64,000 bases of DNA from positions 32,366-96,365 of the forward strand of contig DASVCL010000085.1 of assembly GCA_036381615.1 (NCBI GenBank), in the 5' to 3' direction. Positions 1 through 8,016 of this stretch are shown here, piece by piece. Below the pieces are notes generated by a model, which worked only from the letters and a program-made list of their open reading frames with translations, did not search any database and was not told the DNA's origin. A program made the translations under genes and the position numbers. Each line of letters begins with the position of its first letter. Positions within the stretch are counted from its first letter, which is position 1. Source of the DNA: CALANV01 sp036381615 (GTDB lineage Bacteria > Pseudomonadota > Alphaproteobacteria > CACIAM-22H2).

Positions 1-1
1 C

Positions 2-133
2 GCCTGGCTCGAACAGCGCCGCGCCCATGCCCAGGACCTGATCCTGGCATGGCTGACGGCACGATCGGCGGTGGCGGTCGAGCGCGCGGATCTCGGCTCC
101 CGCCGAAGGCAGGGGGCGCGGGCGACGGCCTAG
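2..133 (+). CDS. C-terminal fragment of an unidentified protein
   Basis: The frame beginning at base 2 is open from the left window edge to a TAG at 131-133, giving the last 43 residues of a protein whose start lies outside. The tail is Ala/Arg-rich with a short amphipathic stretch (HAQDLILAWL). I do not recognise it. It may be coding by chance in this GC-rich DNA, but no competing gene covers it and the next gene starts about 170 bp downstream. Confidence 0.35.
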   Translation, partial: AWLEQRRAHAQDLILAWLTARSAVAVERADLGSRRRQGARATA

Positions 134-219
134 GCCGCCGACGCGTCACGCGATGCTTGCATTCTGGCGGCTGGGCGGTCGGCCGTCACGGGTGCCGCTA
201 GCGGCGGCGGGATCCAGAA

Positions 220-247
220 TTGACAGAAGTAAGTAAGCTCTTACAAA
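220..247 (+). promoter_or_regulatory. Candidate promoter with overlapping palindrome for the oxamate operon
   Basis: A TTGACA box at 220-225 is followed after 16 nt by TACAAA at 242-247, a good sigma-70-like pair in otherwise GC-rich DNA. The 12-bp inverted repeat GTAAG-CT-CTTAC at 233-244 lies in the spacer and overlaps the -10 box, a typical operator position. The first gene of the operon starts at 303. The boxes and repeat are seen directly; promoter function and repressor binding are inferred. Confidence 0.45.
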
Positions 248-302
248 CTGCACCGGCACAGGAAGGACGACCCGCAATTCCGGCCGGACTGGAACGGAGA
301 AC

Positions 303-482
303 ATGGAACAGAATTCGATCCGCGATCTTCTCGATGCGGAAATCAAGGTCGTGAACGTCGGGCTCGAAGGCTTTGCGGCCGAATTGTCGGCGGCCGGCGT
401 TCCCGTGATCCATGTCGAATGGTCGCCGCCCGCCGGCGGGGATCCCGAGCTCGCCGATCTTCTGTCCAAACTCGGCGCGTGA
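303..482 (+). CDS. Small AllF/FdrA tail-domain protein (59 aa)
   Basis: Encodes 59 residues; ATG 303 is preceded by GGAG at about 295. The core KVVNVGLEGFAAEL and the following VPVIHVEWSPPAGG, then a Leu-rich end, resemble what I remember of the C-terminal tail of E. coli FdrA (AllF), so here that tail appears to be a separate gene. It is first in the operon and lies directly before the AllG gene. The probable role is as a small subunit or assembly factor of the three-component oxamate carbamoyltransferase. The frame and position are seen; the link to the E. coli tail is from memory and should be aligned. Confidence 0.7.
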   Translation: MEQNSIRDLLDAEIKVVNVGLEGFAAELSAAGVPVIHVEWSPPAGGDPELADLLSKLGA

Positions 483-499
483 GCGAAGCAGGGGCAAGG

Positions 500-1753
500 A
501 TGCAACTTATCGAAGACGCGAACAGAGAGGCCCTGCGCCGAATCCTGGAAGGCGATCCGGTGCTGATCGATGTCGTGCCGGCGGGGCAGGCGATCCCCGG
601 CCTCGGGGAACGCGTTCTGCTTCACTCGGGGCCACCCATCGAATGGAACCGGATGTGCGGACCGATGCGGGGCGCCATTGCCGGGGCGATCGTGTTCGAG
701 GGATGGGCGGCCGATCTCGACGAGGCCACGGCGCTCGCGGCGCGCGGCGACATCGCCTTTCACCCCAATCATCACTTCGACGCCGTCGGTCCGATGACCG
801 GGATGACGACCCGGTCGATGCCGGTGCTGGTCGTCGAAAATCGCCGGTTCGGCAACCGCGCCTATTCCACGATCAACGAGGGGCTGGGCAAGGTCATGCG
901 CTTCGGCGGCAATGACGCCAGTGTCCTCAAGCGCCTGGCCTGGCTGCGCGACGTCTTTGGTCCGGCACTTGGCGAAGCGATCCGGTCGGTCGGCGGCATC
1001 GCGCTCAAGAGCCTCATCGCGCGCGGTCTTGCGATGGGCGACGAGATGCACCAGCGAAACGTCGCCTGCACGAGCCTCTTCCTGCGGGAGATCGCGCCCG
1101 TGCTGGCACGCACGTCGCGCGATCCCCAGCGCCTCGCCGAGGTGCTCTCGTTCCTCGGCAGCAACGATCAGTTCTTCCTGAACATCGCCATGGCCATGGG
1201 CAAGGCTATCATGGACCCCGTCCGTGGCATTGCGGGATCCTCGATCGTCACGGCGATGTGCCGGAACGGCACGGATTTCGGCATTCGCGTCAGCGGAACG
1301 GGCGATACCTGGTTCGTCGCGCCGGTCGAGATGCCGCAGGGGCTGTATTTTCCAGGTTTCAGTGCCGCGGACGCGAATCCGGACATGGGCGATTCGGCCA
1401 TCGTGGAAACCATTGGGCTTGGCGGCTTCGCGATGGCGGCATCACCCGCCGTCGCCGGTTTCGTCGGCGCCGGATCGGCGTCGTCGGCCGCCCTCTACAC
1501 GAAGGCCATGGGCGAGATCACGATCGGGGAGAACCCCGAGTGGACGATTCCGGCGCTCGATTTTGCCGGCGTTCCGACCGGCATCGATGTCCGGCTCGTG
1601 GTCGACTCGGGCATCATGCCCGTGATCAATACCGGGATCGCCCACAAGGAGCCGGGCATCGGTCAGGTCGGCGCGGGCGTGGTCCGGGCGCCCAGAGCGT
1701 GTTTCGAGCAGGCCGTGCGCGCGCTGGCGGAAAAGCTGAGGGTCGTCGCATGA
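500..1753 (+). CDS. allG: Oxamate carbamoyltransferase subunit AllG (DUF1116, YlbE family)
   Basis: A 417-residue cytosolic protein of the DUF1116/YlbE family, about the length of E. coli YlbE. In E. coli AllF, AllG and AllH together catalyse phosphorolysis of oxalurate to oxamate and carbamoyl phosphate. Recognisable stretches include WNRMCGPMRGA, NDQFFLNIAMAMGKA and the C-terminal VVDSGIMPVINTGIAHK. ATG 500 was chosen because AGGGG lies at 490-494; a GTG at 479 in the same frame would overlap the previous stop as GTGA but has no ribosome site. The stop overlaps the next gene's ATG by 4 nt, suggesting translational coupling. Confidence 0.88.
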   Translation: MQLIEDANREALRRILEGDPVLIDVVPAGQAIPGLGERVLLHSGPPIEWNRMCGPMRGAIAGAIVFEGWAADLDEATALAARGDIAFHPNHHFDAVGPMTGMTTRSMPVLVVENRRFGNRAYSTINEGLGKVMRFGGNDASVLKRLAWLRDVFGPALGEAIRSVGGIALKSLIARGLAMGDEMHQRNVACTSLFLREIAPVLARTSRDPQRLAEVLSFLGSNDQFFLNIAMAMGKAIMDPVRGIAGSSIVTAMCRNGTDFGIRVSGTGDTWFVAPVEMPQGLYFPGFSAADANPDMGDSAIVETIGLGGFAMAASPAVAGFVGAGSASSAALYTKAMGEITIGENPEWTIPALDFAGVPTGIDVRLVVDSGIMPVINTGIAHKEPGIGQVGAGVVRAPRACFEQAVRALAEKLRVVA

Positions 1754-3240
1754 GCGGCACGGTTCTGAACGAAGTCCGCAAGGGCTTTTATCTCGACTCC
1801 GTCGCACTGATGCGGCTTTCGCGCCGGATCGCCGGGATGCCCGGGATCGTCGAGGCGGCGCTCATGATGGGCACGCCATCGAACAAGCGTATCCTGCAGG
1901 ATGCCGGCCTGCTGTCCGACACCGGCGCCGCGGCCAACGGGAACGATCTCGTCATCGGCATCAAGGCACACAGCGACGAGGCCGCCCGCGCGGCATTGGC
2001 CGAAGCCATTTCGCAACTGGAGATGCCGCGCCGCAGTGCCGCCGAGCAGACGACCTGGAGGCCGCGTACGATACGCGCCGCCGTCAAAGCCATGCCCGAC
2101 GCGAACGTGGCGCTCATCTCGGTTCCGGGCGATTTCGCCGCCGCCGAGGCACGCAAGGCGCTGCGCCGGGGCCTGCACGTCATGATCTTCAGCGACAACG
2201 TCGCGGTCGAACAGGAAAGGGCGCTGAAGGAAGAGGCGCGGTCGCTCGGGCGGCTCGTCATGGGGCCGGATTGCGGCACTGCGATCATCAACGGCGTTCC
2301 CCTGGCGTTCGCCAATCGCGTCCCGCGCGGCGACATCGGCATCGTCGGTGCCTCGGGCACGGGAATTCAGGAAGTGACCAGCCTCATCGCCGCTGCGGGG
2401 GGCGGCATTTCGCATGCCATCGGCGTCGGCGGGCGCGACCTTAGTCAGGCGGTGGGCGGCATCACCACGCTCATGGCGATCGACGCCCTCGATTCGGATC
2501 CGGCGACGCGCCGCATCGTGCTGATCTCGAAGCCGCCGCATCCGGACGTCGCCCGCACCGTCTTGGCGCGCGTCGCCCGAAGCACGAAGCCGTTTACCGT
2601 CTGCTTCATCGGGGCCAAGGACGCCGACCTTCCGCCGAACGCGCATTTCGCCGCGACCCTGAAGGCGGCGGCGGAAGATGCCCTGGGTGGACGCGCGATC
2701 GGCGCCGATGCATCACTATCGGTTCCCGCATACGCGCGACGCGCCGGCATCGTGGTGGGGCTCTACTCCGGGGGCACGTTGTGCGCGGAAGCGCAGCTCG
2801 TACTGGCCCGACATGGTCGCAAGGTCGCCTCGAATGCACCCGTTCCCGGCTCTCATCCCCTGAGCGGGGCGGGGGACGGCATCGATCGGATCGTCGATCT
2901 CGGCGCCGACGAGTTCACGCGCGGCCGTCCGCATCCGATGATCGATCCATCCGTACGCGACGACATGCTGCGCGAGACGCTCAAGGATCGACGGGTCGGG
3001 GCCGTTCTGATCGATGTGGTCATCGGCTTCGGGGCTCATCCCGATCCGGCCGGTCATCTGGCGTCGATCGTGGCCGACGCATCGCGCGACGGTCCGCCGA
3101 TCATCGGATCGGTGACGGGCACCGAGGACGATCCCCAGGTGCGTTCGCGCCAGATCGCGACGCTCGAACGGGCCGGCGTCATCGTCGCGCCATCGAACGC
3201 ACAGGCAGCGGAACTCGCGCTGGCGGCGTGCCGCCCGTAA
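1750..3240 (+). CDS. allF: Oxamate carbamoyltransferase subunit AllF (FdrA, succinyl-CoA-synthetase-like)
   Basis: 496 residues, of the FdrA family related to succinyl-CoA synthetase alpha/beta folds. Visible features are MMGTPSNKRIL near the N-terminus, MGPDCGT around residue 175, the phosphate-loop-like GASGTGIQEV near 200, GGRDLSQAVGG near 222, and GRPHPMIDPSVR and VTGTEDDPQ toward the end. It is shorter than E. coli FdrA (about 555 aa), consistent with loss of the C-terminal tail, whose likely equivalent is encoded at 303-482. Its ATG overlaps the allG stop by 4 nt. The enzyme with AllG/AllH should give carbamoyl phosphate for the downstream carbamate kinase. Confidence 0.88.
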   Translation: MSGTVLNEVRKGFYLDSVALMRLSRRIAGMPGIVEAALMMGTPSNKRILQDAGLLSDTGAAANGNDLVIGIKAHSDEAARAALAEAISQLEMPRRSAAEQTTWRPRTIRAAVKAMPDANVALISVPGDFAAAEARKALRRGLHVMIFSDNVAVEQERALKEEARSLGRLVMGPDCGTAIINGVPLAFANRVPRGDIGIVGASGTGIQEVTSLIAAAGGGISHAIGVGGRDLSQAVGGITTLMAIDALDSDPATRRIVLISKPPHPDVARTVLARVARSTKPFTVCFIGAKDADLPPNAHFAATLKAAAEDALGGRAIGADASLSVPAYARRAGIVVGLYSGGTLCAEAQLVLARHGRKVASNAPVPGSHPLSGAGDGIDRIVDLGADEFTRGRPHPMIDPSVRDDMLRETLKDRRVGAVLIDVVIGFGAHPDPAGHLASIVADASRDGPPIIGSVTGTEDDPQVRSRQIATLERAGVIVAPSNAQAAELALAACRP

Positions 3241-3257
3241 GCGGCAGGAGGCAGTCG

Positions 3258-4226
3258 ATGCCGAAGGACGAGCAACTACCTCGCCGTTTGCTGGTTGCGG
3301 TCGGCGGCAATGCCACGCATCCCGAGAACATCCGCGGCACGTCGGACGAGCAGAAGACGATCGCCGCGCGCACGGCGCAGGCGCTGCTTCCGTTGGCGCA
3401 ACTCGACAACGAACTGGTCATCACCCACGGCAACGGCCCGGTCGTCGGCAAGATCCTGATGCGTCAGGCGCTCACGCGCGACCGGATCCCGCCGATGTCC
3501 CTGGATATCTGCGTCGCCCACAGCCAGGGCGGCATTGCATACCTGCTGATGCAGGCGCTGGAAAACGCGCTGCGCGAGGTCGACAATCCCCGCCACGTCG
3601 CATGCCTGCTGACCCAGGTCGAGGTCGATCCGGACGATCCCGCATTCGACAATCCGACCAAGCCCATTGGTCCGTTCTTCACGAAGGAGCAGGCGGAAGA
3701 GATCAGCCGGGAACTCGGCTGGCTCATGAAGGAGGACTCAGGGCGCGGCTGGCGCCACGTGGTGCCTTCACCCAAGCCGCGGCACATCGTTGACATTTCG
3801 CTGATACAGGTGCTGGCGCGGCGCGGCACCGTGGTGATCGCCGGCGGCGGCGGGGGGATACCGGTGGTGCGCGGCCCGAAAGGCGTGCGGCATGGCGTGT
3901 CCGCCGTCATCGACAAGGATCTTACCTCGGCGCACATGGCCAACGTGCTCGGCATCGGGCACATGATGATTCTGACGGCGATCCGCAAGGTCGCGATCAA
4001 CTTCGGCAAGCCCGATCAGCGCGAGCTCGATCGCATCAGCTTGCGCGAACTGAAGATGCTGCACGCGCAGGGACATTTCCCGCCGGGCAGCATGGGGCCG
4101 AAAATCGAGGCCGCGATCCGGTTCCTCGAGGGCGGCGGCGAACGGGTCATCATCGGCCATCTCGACGAAGCGCTGGCGGCATTGAAGGGCGAGTCCGGCA
4201 CACACATCGTGGCGGACAATGCCTGA
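3258..4226 (+). CDS. arcC: Carbamate kinase (catabolic, AllK/YbcF type)
   Basis: 322 residues of the amino-acid-kinase family. It transfers phosphate from carbamoyl phosphate to ADP, yielding ATP plus carbamate (NH3 + CO2). Seen are the N-terminal GGNATHP, THGNGPVVGKIL, the Gly-rich IAGGGGGIPVVRG and AVIDKDLTSAHMA. ATG 3258 has a strong GGCAGGAGG just upstream. It sits between allF and allH, the same company kept by E. coli ybcF (allK), so it most likely harvests ATP from oxalurate breakdown rather than serving arginine deiminase, of which there is no gene nearby. Confidence 0.93.
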   Translation: MPKDEQLPRRLLVAVGGNATHPENIRGTSDEQKTIAARTAQALLPLAQLDNELVITHGNGPVVGKILMRQALTRDRIPPMSLDICVAHSQGGIAYLLMQALENALREVDNPRHVACLLTQVEVDPDDPAFDNPTKPIGPFFTKEQAEEISRELGWLMKEDSGRGWRHVVPSPKPRHIVDISLIQVLARRGTVVIAGGGGGIPVVRGPKGVRHGVSAVIDKDLTSAHMANVLGIGHMMILTAIRKVAINFGKPDQRELDRISLRELKMLHAQGHFPPGSMGPKIEAAIRFLEGGGERVIIGHLDEALAALKGESGTHIVADNA

Positions 4227-5166
4227 GTCGCGTCCACGAGACGTCCTGCAAATTCTCGAGGTCGGCCCGGTGGCCCGTCGTGCCTTGCGCGAAGGGGCGA
4301 GAGGCGAGATCCGCGCGGTATTCGAGCGCAGCTTCTACGTCGAACTCGGCGGTGAATGGGTCTGTTTCGGCCCGCGCACGCTTGGGGCGGGGCCGCTCAA
4401 CGTTCTGCACGAGTGCCGGCCCGCGGCGACATGGGGAAACGGCGAAATCGCCGCCGGTGATCCGGTGACGGTCGCGCGTGGCATCATTCGCATCGGCACG
4501 GCGGCGCGGCTCCGCCTTGCAGGCTCGATCGAGTGGATGCCGCCCGCCGTTGGGGCCTGGGACGCCGTGACGCTCGCCTCGGGTCTGGATTCGTTCGATG
4601 CGATGGTCGCCGACATCATGCCGCACGACGGACTGGCGGTTCTGGCCAGCCGGACAGGGCGGTGCGGGCCCTTGCCGATCGTGGCCAGGACGGCCGCAGG
4701 TCCGGCCGACGATCTTGCCGGTCTCGTGCGGGCGGATGTTCTCTCGCGGCATGGGGGTCGCAGGACCGTCCCTCGGTCGCTCGGCTCGCTCCTGGGGCTC
4801 GGCCCCGGCCTTACGCCATCCGGCGACGATTTTCTGGGCGGCGCGATGGTGGCGCTCTCCCTACTTGGACTGACGGGCCTGCGCGATGCAATCTGGACAA
4901 CCCTGGAGCCGCTCGTCGCGTGCAGCACGAACGACATCAGCCGCGCGCATCTGGCAGCGGCGGCCCACGGTCTCGGCAGCGCGGCGCTGCACGCGGCACT
5001 GAACGCGGTGATCGGCGGGCGCGCGGACGCCCTTGGTGCCGGACTCGCGGCCATCGATGCCATCGGCCACACGTCCGGCTGGGATGCGCTGGCCGGCGCG
5101 GTAACGGTCATGCGCGCCTGGCTCGATACACAGCCGACCCGCGCGATGCCCCTCGTTTCACATTAG
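4219..5166 (+). CDS. allH: Oxamate carbamoyltransferase subunit AllH (DUF2877, YlbF family)
   Basis: 315 residues of the DUF2877/YlbF family, the third component of oxamate carbamoyltransferase in E. coli. Typical is the central LGLGPGLTPSGDDFLGG (around residue 193), followed by a conserved STNDISRAHL segment. The ATG lies inside the end of the carbamate kinase gene (8-nt overlap), so translation is probably coupled. At 315 aa it is somewhat longer than E. coli YlbF (about 271 aa). Confidence 0.85.
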   Translation: MPESRPRDVLQILEVGPVARRALREGARGEIRAVFERSFYVELGGEWVCFGPRTLGAGPLNVLHECRPAATWGNGEIAAGDPVTVARGIIRIGTAARLRLAGSIEWMPPAVGAWDAVTLASGLDSFDAMVADIMPHDGLAVLASRTGRCGPLPIVARTAAGPADDLAGLVRADVLSRHGGRRTVPRSLGSLLGLGPGLTPSGDDFLGGAMVALSLLGLTGLRDAIWTTLEPLVACSTNDISRAHLAAAAHGLGSAALHAALNAVIGGRADALGAGLAAIDAIGHTSGWDALAGAVTVMRAWLDTQPTRAMPLVSH

Positions 5167-5186
5167 TCACGGAGCCCAAGACAGAG

Positions 5187-6779
5187 ATGCTGCAGACCAA
5201 GCGTGCCTTCCGCGGGATGGTAACTTCGCCTCATCATCTGGCCAGCCGTGCGGGCCTGCGTGTTCTGGAGGAGGGCGGCACCGCCATCGAGGCGATGGTC
5301 GCGGCGGCGGCGACAATCGCCGTCGTCTATCCGCACATGAACGGGCTCGGCGGCGACAACTTCTGGCTCATCTCGATACCCGGCCAGGAGCCGATCGGAA
5401 TCGACGCGTGCGGACCTGCGGCTGCCAAGGCGGATATCCGCCTGTACCGCGAGCAGGGGCATGCGACGATTCCCAGCCGCGGTCCTTTGGCCGCCTTGAC
5501 CGTGGCCGGCGCCGTCGGCGGCTGGCAGCAGGCGCTCGAGATCAACAAGAAGATCTGCGCCAGGCCGTTGCCGCTGTCGCGTTTGCTCGAAGACGCGATC
5601 GCCTATGCGCGAGACGGAATTGCGGTCACCGGGACGCAGCACGCGAACACGCGCAACAAGCTCGGCGAGCTCGCCGACATTCCCGGGTTCGCGCACGCAT
5701 TCCTGATCGACGGGCGTCCGCCGGAAATCGGCGCCTGCTTCCGCCAAACGGCGCTCGCCGCGAGCCTGGAGCATCTCGCGCGGTCGGGTCTCGACGACTT
5801 CTACCGCGGCGATCTGGCGCGATCGATCGCCAAGGACCTGGCCGCTCTCGGCAGTCCGCTGGGATTCGACGATTTCCAGGGCTATCGCGCGCGCATCGTG
5901 CCGCCGTTGCGGGCCCGGATCGCCGGCCACGACGTCTACAACCTGCCGCCGCCGACCCAGGGCCTCGCGTCGCTGCTTCTGCTTTCCGTCTACGATCGCC
6001 TCGGCGTCGAGACGGCGGAAGGGTTCGAGTTTCTGCATGGCCTCGTCGAGGCGACCAAGCAGGCGTTCCGCATACGCGACCGCTATGTGACCGACCCGGA
6101 ATACATGACACATGATCCGGCCGCCTTCCTCGCGCCGGAGCGCGTGGCCGAAATGGCGCGCAACATCGATCGGCGCCGTGCAGCGCCCTGGCCGCAGGCG
6201 GCAAACTGCGGCGACACGGTCTGGCTCGGGGCAATCGACCGCGAGGGTCGCGCGGTCAGCTTCATTCAAAGCCTCTATTGGGAGTTCGGGTCCGGCGTCG
6301 TTCTCCCGGGCAGCGGGATCACCTGGCAGAATCGCGGGATCTCGTTCTCACTCGACGAGCAGCACCACAACCATCTGCGGCCGCGACGCAGACCCTTCCA
6401 CACGATCCAGCCGGCCCTCGCGCGGCTGGCCGACGGCCGCACCATGGTCTACGGCACGATGGGCGGTGAGGGCCAGCCGCAGACCCAGGCGGCCCTGTTC
6501 ACGCGCTATGCGCTCTATGGACAGGAAGTGCAGCAGGCCGTGACCGCGCCGCGTTGGCTGCTCGGGCGCACCTGGGGGGCGGCGACGACCAATCTCAAGA
6601 TCGAATCCCGCTTCGACCCGGCCTTGATCGAGGCAATGCGGCGCGCCGGGCACGATGTGGAGGTCGTCGGCCCGTTCGAAGAGATGATGGGCCATGCCGG
6701 CATCGTGGTGCACGGTCAGGACGGCTTGATCGAAGGTGCGGCAGACCCGCGAAGCGACGGCGCCGCACTCGGCTTCTAG
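5187..6779 (+). CDS. Gamma-glutamyltransferase-family Ntn hydrolase, probable oxamate amidohydrolase (HpxW-like)
   Basis: 530 residues of the gamma-glutamyltransferase fold. The likely nucleophile after autocleavage is Thr344 in NCGDTVWLGAID. The N-terminal SPHHLASRAGLRVLEEGG and LGGDNFWLI are family hallmarks. No signal peptide is visible, unlike periplasmic GGTs. Klebsiella HpxW, an oxamate amidohydrolase (oxamate to oxalate + NH3), is a cytosolic member of this family and about this length. Placement directly after allF-K-H makes oxamate the likely substrate (inference). ATG 5187 follows GGAG at 5171. Alternatives are another gamma-glutamyl or amide hydrolase. Confidence 0.8.
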   Translation: MLQTKRAFRGMVTSPHHLASRAGLRVLEEGGTAIEAMVAAAATIAVVYPHMNGLGGDNFWLISIPGQEPIGIDACGPAAAKADIRLYREQGHATIPSRGPLAALTVAGAVGGWQQALEINKKICARPLPLSRLLEDAIAYARDGIAVTGTQHANTRNKLGELADIPGFAHAFLIDGRPPEIGACFRQTALAASLEHLARSGLDDFYRGDLARSIAKDLAALGSPLGFDDFQGYRARIVPPLRARIAGHDVYNLPPPTQGLASLLLLSVYDRLGVETAEGFEFLHGLVEATKQAFRIRDRYVTDPEYMTHDPAAFLAPERVAEMARNIDRRRAAPWPQAANCGDTVWLGAIDREGRAVSFIQSLYWEFGSGVVLPGSGITWQNRGISFSLDEQHHNHLRPRRRPFHTIQPALARLADGRTMVYGTMGGEGQPQTQAALFTRYALYGQEVQQAVTAPRWLLGRTWGAATTNLKIESRFDPALIEAMRRAGHDVEVVGPFEEMMGHAGIVVHGQDGLIEGAADPRSDGAALGF

Positions 6780-6902
6780 CCCAGCCCGACCTTGGCGGAA
6801 CGAGAGGCAGCGCCCGCAGGCCGCGGCCGCAGCCGGGCATTGACACCACCGCCGAACCGCGAGATCAATCGCCGCTGCGGCGGCGGCAAGAGGCCTGGGG
6901 GA

Positions 6903-8009
6903 ATGAAGCGGACTGCACGCGATTTCATCGTTGCCGTGTGGAGCGCCTGCCTTGCCGTCCTGTGGGGCGGCCCGGGCGCGGCCCAAGGCGTCGTCAACAT
7001 CTACAACTGGAACGACTACATCGACGAAGCGACGCTCAGGCGCTTCGAAGCCGAAACGGGCATCAAGGTCGTCTACGACGTCTACGATTCGAACGAAGTG
7101 CTCGATGCCAAGCTGCGGGCAGGCGGCAGCGGCTACGATCTCGTCGCGCCGACGGCGTCGCCGTTTCTGGCGCGCCAGATTCCCGCGGGTCTCTATCAGT
7201 CGATCGATCGCTCGCGGCTGACGAATTACGGCAGACTCGACCCCGAGCTGATGAAACAGCTCGCGCGATTCGACCCGGGCAACCGGTACGCCATACCGTG
7301 GATGTGGGGAACGACGGGTATCGGCTACAACGCCGAACGCGTGCTCCGCCTCATGCCCGATGCGCCGGTCTATTCGCTGAAGGTCCTGTTCGATCCGGCG
7401 ATCGTCTCACGTTTCCAGGAATGCGGCGTGCTGATGCTCGACTCGCCGACGGACGTCTTTCCGGCGGCGCTGGCCTATCTCGGGCTCGATCCGGACAGCA
7501 AGGACACGGGCGATCTCGACAAGGCGGCCGAGGTTCTGATGCGGATCCGTCCCTACGTGCGCAAGTGGCAATCGTCCGGCTATATCGATGCGCTCGCCAA
7601 CGGCGATGCGTGTCTGGTCTTCGGATACTCCGGCGACATCAAGCAGGCCGCCAACCGGGCGGAGGAGGCGGGCCGGGGCGTGCGCGTCGAGTATGCGATT
7701 CCGACCGAAGGCGCCCAAATATGGATCGACGCCTGGGCCATCCCGGCGGATGCGCCGAATGCCGCGAATGCGCACAAGTTTCTCGACTTCGTGCTTCGGC
7801 CGGAAATCGCGGCGACGAACACGAACTTCATCGGGTACGCGAACGGCGTCCCGGAGTCGCTGCCGATGGTCAAGCCCGAGATCAGGGACGATCCGACGAT
7901 TTACCCGCCGGCCGAAATCCGGCAGCGCCTCTATGCGATCACGCCGGCCGACCGCAGCTACGAGCGGCGGCGCACACGCGAATGGACTCGGATCACGACC
8001 GGCCGCTAG
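6903..8009 (+). CDS. Periplasmic substrate-binding protein, PotF/PotD family
   Basis: 368 residues with a cleavable signal peptide (MKRTARDFIVAVW.. to GAAQG) and the classic mature start VVNIYNWNDYID of spermidine/putrescine-type binding proteins. ATG 6903 is preceded by GGGGGA; longer readings of the frame have no ribosome site. It heads a four-gene ABC importer, 123 bp after the HpxW-like gene. Ligand cannot be read from sequence. Context suggests a ureido acid such as oxalurate, but polyamines remain possible. Confidence 0.88.
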   Translation: MKRTARDFIVAVWSACLAVLWGGPGAAQGVVNIYNWNDYIDEATLRRFEAETGIKVVYDVYDSNEVLDAKLRAGGSGYDLVAPTASPFLARQIPAGLYQSIDRSRLTNYGRLDPELMKQLARFDPGNRYAIPWMWGTTGIGYNAERVLRLMPDAPVYSLKVLFDPAIVSRFQECGVLMLDSPTDVFPAALAYLGLDPDSKDTGDLDKAAEVLMRIRPYVRKWQSSGYIDALANGDACLVFGYSGDIKQAANRAEEAGRGVRVEYAIPTEGAQIWIDAWAIPADAPNAANAHKFLDFVLRPEIAATNTNFIGYANGVPESLPMVKPEIRDDPTIYPPAEIRQRLYAITPADRSYERRRTREWTRITTGR

Positions 8010-8016
8010 ATCGCGC

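Noticed and set aside
1258..1749. Extended N-terminus of AllF overlapping allG
   Set aside because: The family start is at 1750 with a 4-nt overlap; the upstream reading is basic, unconserved and lies inside allG.
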